A stretch of DNA of 64,000 nt from Acephala macrosclerotiorum. Taxonomy: Eukaryota > Ascomycota > Leotiomycetes > Helotiales > Mollisiaceae. Of this stretch, positions 62,904 to 64,000 are shown one piece after another. Under the pieces are notes generated by a model that searched no databases, was not told where the DNA came from, and saw only the letters and a list, made by a program, of their open reading frames with translations. The position numbers and the translations under genes were made by a program. The DNA lies in the NCBI GenBank assembly GCA_014904845.1, contig MU119208.1, positions 1 through 64,000 of the forward strand, given 5' to 3'. Numbering within the stretch: the first letter of the stretch is position 1; the number at the start of each line of letters is the position of its first letter.

Positions 62904-64000
62904 ACCAGTCACTTATTTTTAGAGTGACTCAGACTTTCAAAGCGTGCATTCTACTTCTTTGGTACTCCTCTAGGGATAATTGTGCATTCAGGGATCAGAA
63001 TTGTGGCAACGACATGGAAATGGGTTAGAGAGAATTCAGTCTCAGGGCTCTTTACGGAACTGTTGATCAGCGCATACTTTCATTGTATTATAATTAGCTC
63101 TGCTCTCATGAGAAATGACTCTTTGCCAGAATTGTACCAGAGGTTCCTCACATCCGTAGTCGAAATGTATCTTCGCTTAGTGATGTTTCTGATTATCCGA
63201 GATACGCAGCTGGGTGAATCAATCTCAACAGGCACCGTGCTCGTCACATCAGAAAATGGCTTTCCGGGCGCTTCCAGAATTCATCTAATGCAGGGTGGAT
63301 GAACAATTACAGGGGTCCTTCCACAGAATGTCTCGGAACAAGGGCTCAAATGTCAAAGTCGAAGGCAGGCGCCACATTCAATGACTGAAGAGGCCATTGC
63401 TTGTGCACAGCAGGGTCTGGAAACATGTAGCCCTAAATGAGCAGGTAATGATTGAGGCTTTTCTCCTTCATTCATATCATCTAAACTTTGAGTGTGGACA
63501 TACCGTACATCTGTGGCGAGATGGACCTGAAATTTGAGTTTCTTTCTGGGCTGTTAAACAAGGCCAATTGTGACGAGAGATTCAATGTGCAGAATAGTAG
63601 CCCTGCTAACGGTGGAAGCTAGCTTTGGCCCTCGTCCCCTGTGACGATCGGCGTGTAACTCGGGAGAGAGATCCGGAGCGGAGATACTAGGCGAATGTGC
63701 CAGCGTAACGCGAACGAAACGACGAACGATAATGTGATGGAATCGATGAATTGGATGTGGGGATGCATTTAGATGATTCCCGTACGGCACAGACGGTGGT
63801 GGTGAAGAGCGGTGATTGCATGGTTCTTTCAGCCACCGGTTTGGGTCCAGGAATCCGGTCAGGGCGAGCAGATGTCTGTGTTCGCTATCACTGGATTTGG
63901 CTTGTCTGGACCCCACTTATTCGGCTCTTGATTCAGAGAAGGGGCGCTGACAATTCTATTACATGCCCATGTGCTGTGCATCGTGGCGCTGGAAGGAGTA
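62904..64000. other. Intergenic, no supported gene
   Basis: 3' region of the regulator and beyond. Frames at 62982 and 63554 lack motifs. Nothing else seen before the window ends. Confidence 0.4.

Overview
This window looks like nuclear chromosome sequence of a filamentous ascomycete (Pezizomycotina). A Leotiomycetes-like fungus is my guess, but that is inference. The evidence is genes with short 45-60 nt GT-AG introns, fungal families (Zn2Cys6 regulator, DUF3712, DUF2236/MpaB-type oxygenases, GH76, exo-beta-1,3-glucanase), and an AT-rich block carrying a repeat-induced point mutation (RIP) type signature.

Layout. Positions 1-17850 are extremely AT-rich. The remaining C and G sit mostly in CpG, and there are no intact genes. 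Read across stops and one frame change, about 7550-9410 can still be recognised as a Ty1/Copia polyprotein (integrase tail, reverse transcriptase, RNase H). The block also holds a 120-nt T homopolymer, an 18-bp minisatellite, a roughly 200-bp tandem repeat and one island of ordinary composition at 4000-4265. From 17850 composition becomes normal. The first 2.7 kb of this edge holds only a possible solo LTR and decayed gene remains. The gene-rich part then has: an exon-junction-complex Y14 protein (minus), a flavin monooxygenase with two single-base lesions, a 2.5-kb tRNA-Leu/repeat region, a GH76 mannanase-like protein, two convergent BTB paralogs (one dead), an aldehyde dehydrogenase, a cytochrome b5-like protein, a DUF3712 membrane protein, two DUF2236 oxygenases flanking two broken secreted-protein genes, a six-unit tandem array of about 200 bp, an exo-1,3-beta-glucanase, a small protein divergent from a Zn2Cys6 regulator, and after 6 kb without recognisable genes a polyglutamine-rich putative DNA-binding regulator.

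The genes do not form an obvious biosynthetic cluster. The strongest theme is repeat and gene decay: RIP next to live genes, a TIR element inside a secreted-protein gene, a nonsense-mutated BTB copy and fragmented tRNA-Leu copies. The most unusual single item is a tRNA-Leu(CAG) gene. Besides the normal anticodon-loop intron, its T-stem is interrupted by 52 nt that look like a spliceosomal intron (GTAAGT ... TACTAA ... TAG). A nearby tRNA fragment carries the uninterrupted version. I do not see a convincing new multi-gene system. The tRNA, the ~200-bp array and the TIR insertion are the leads I would follow. All splice sites were chosen by eye from frame, splice consensus and family similarity.
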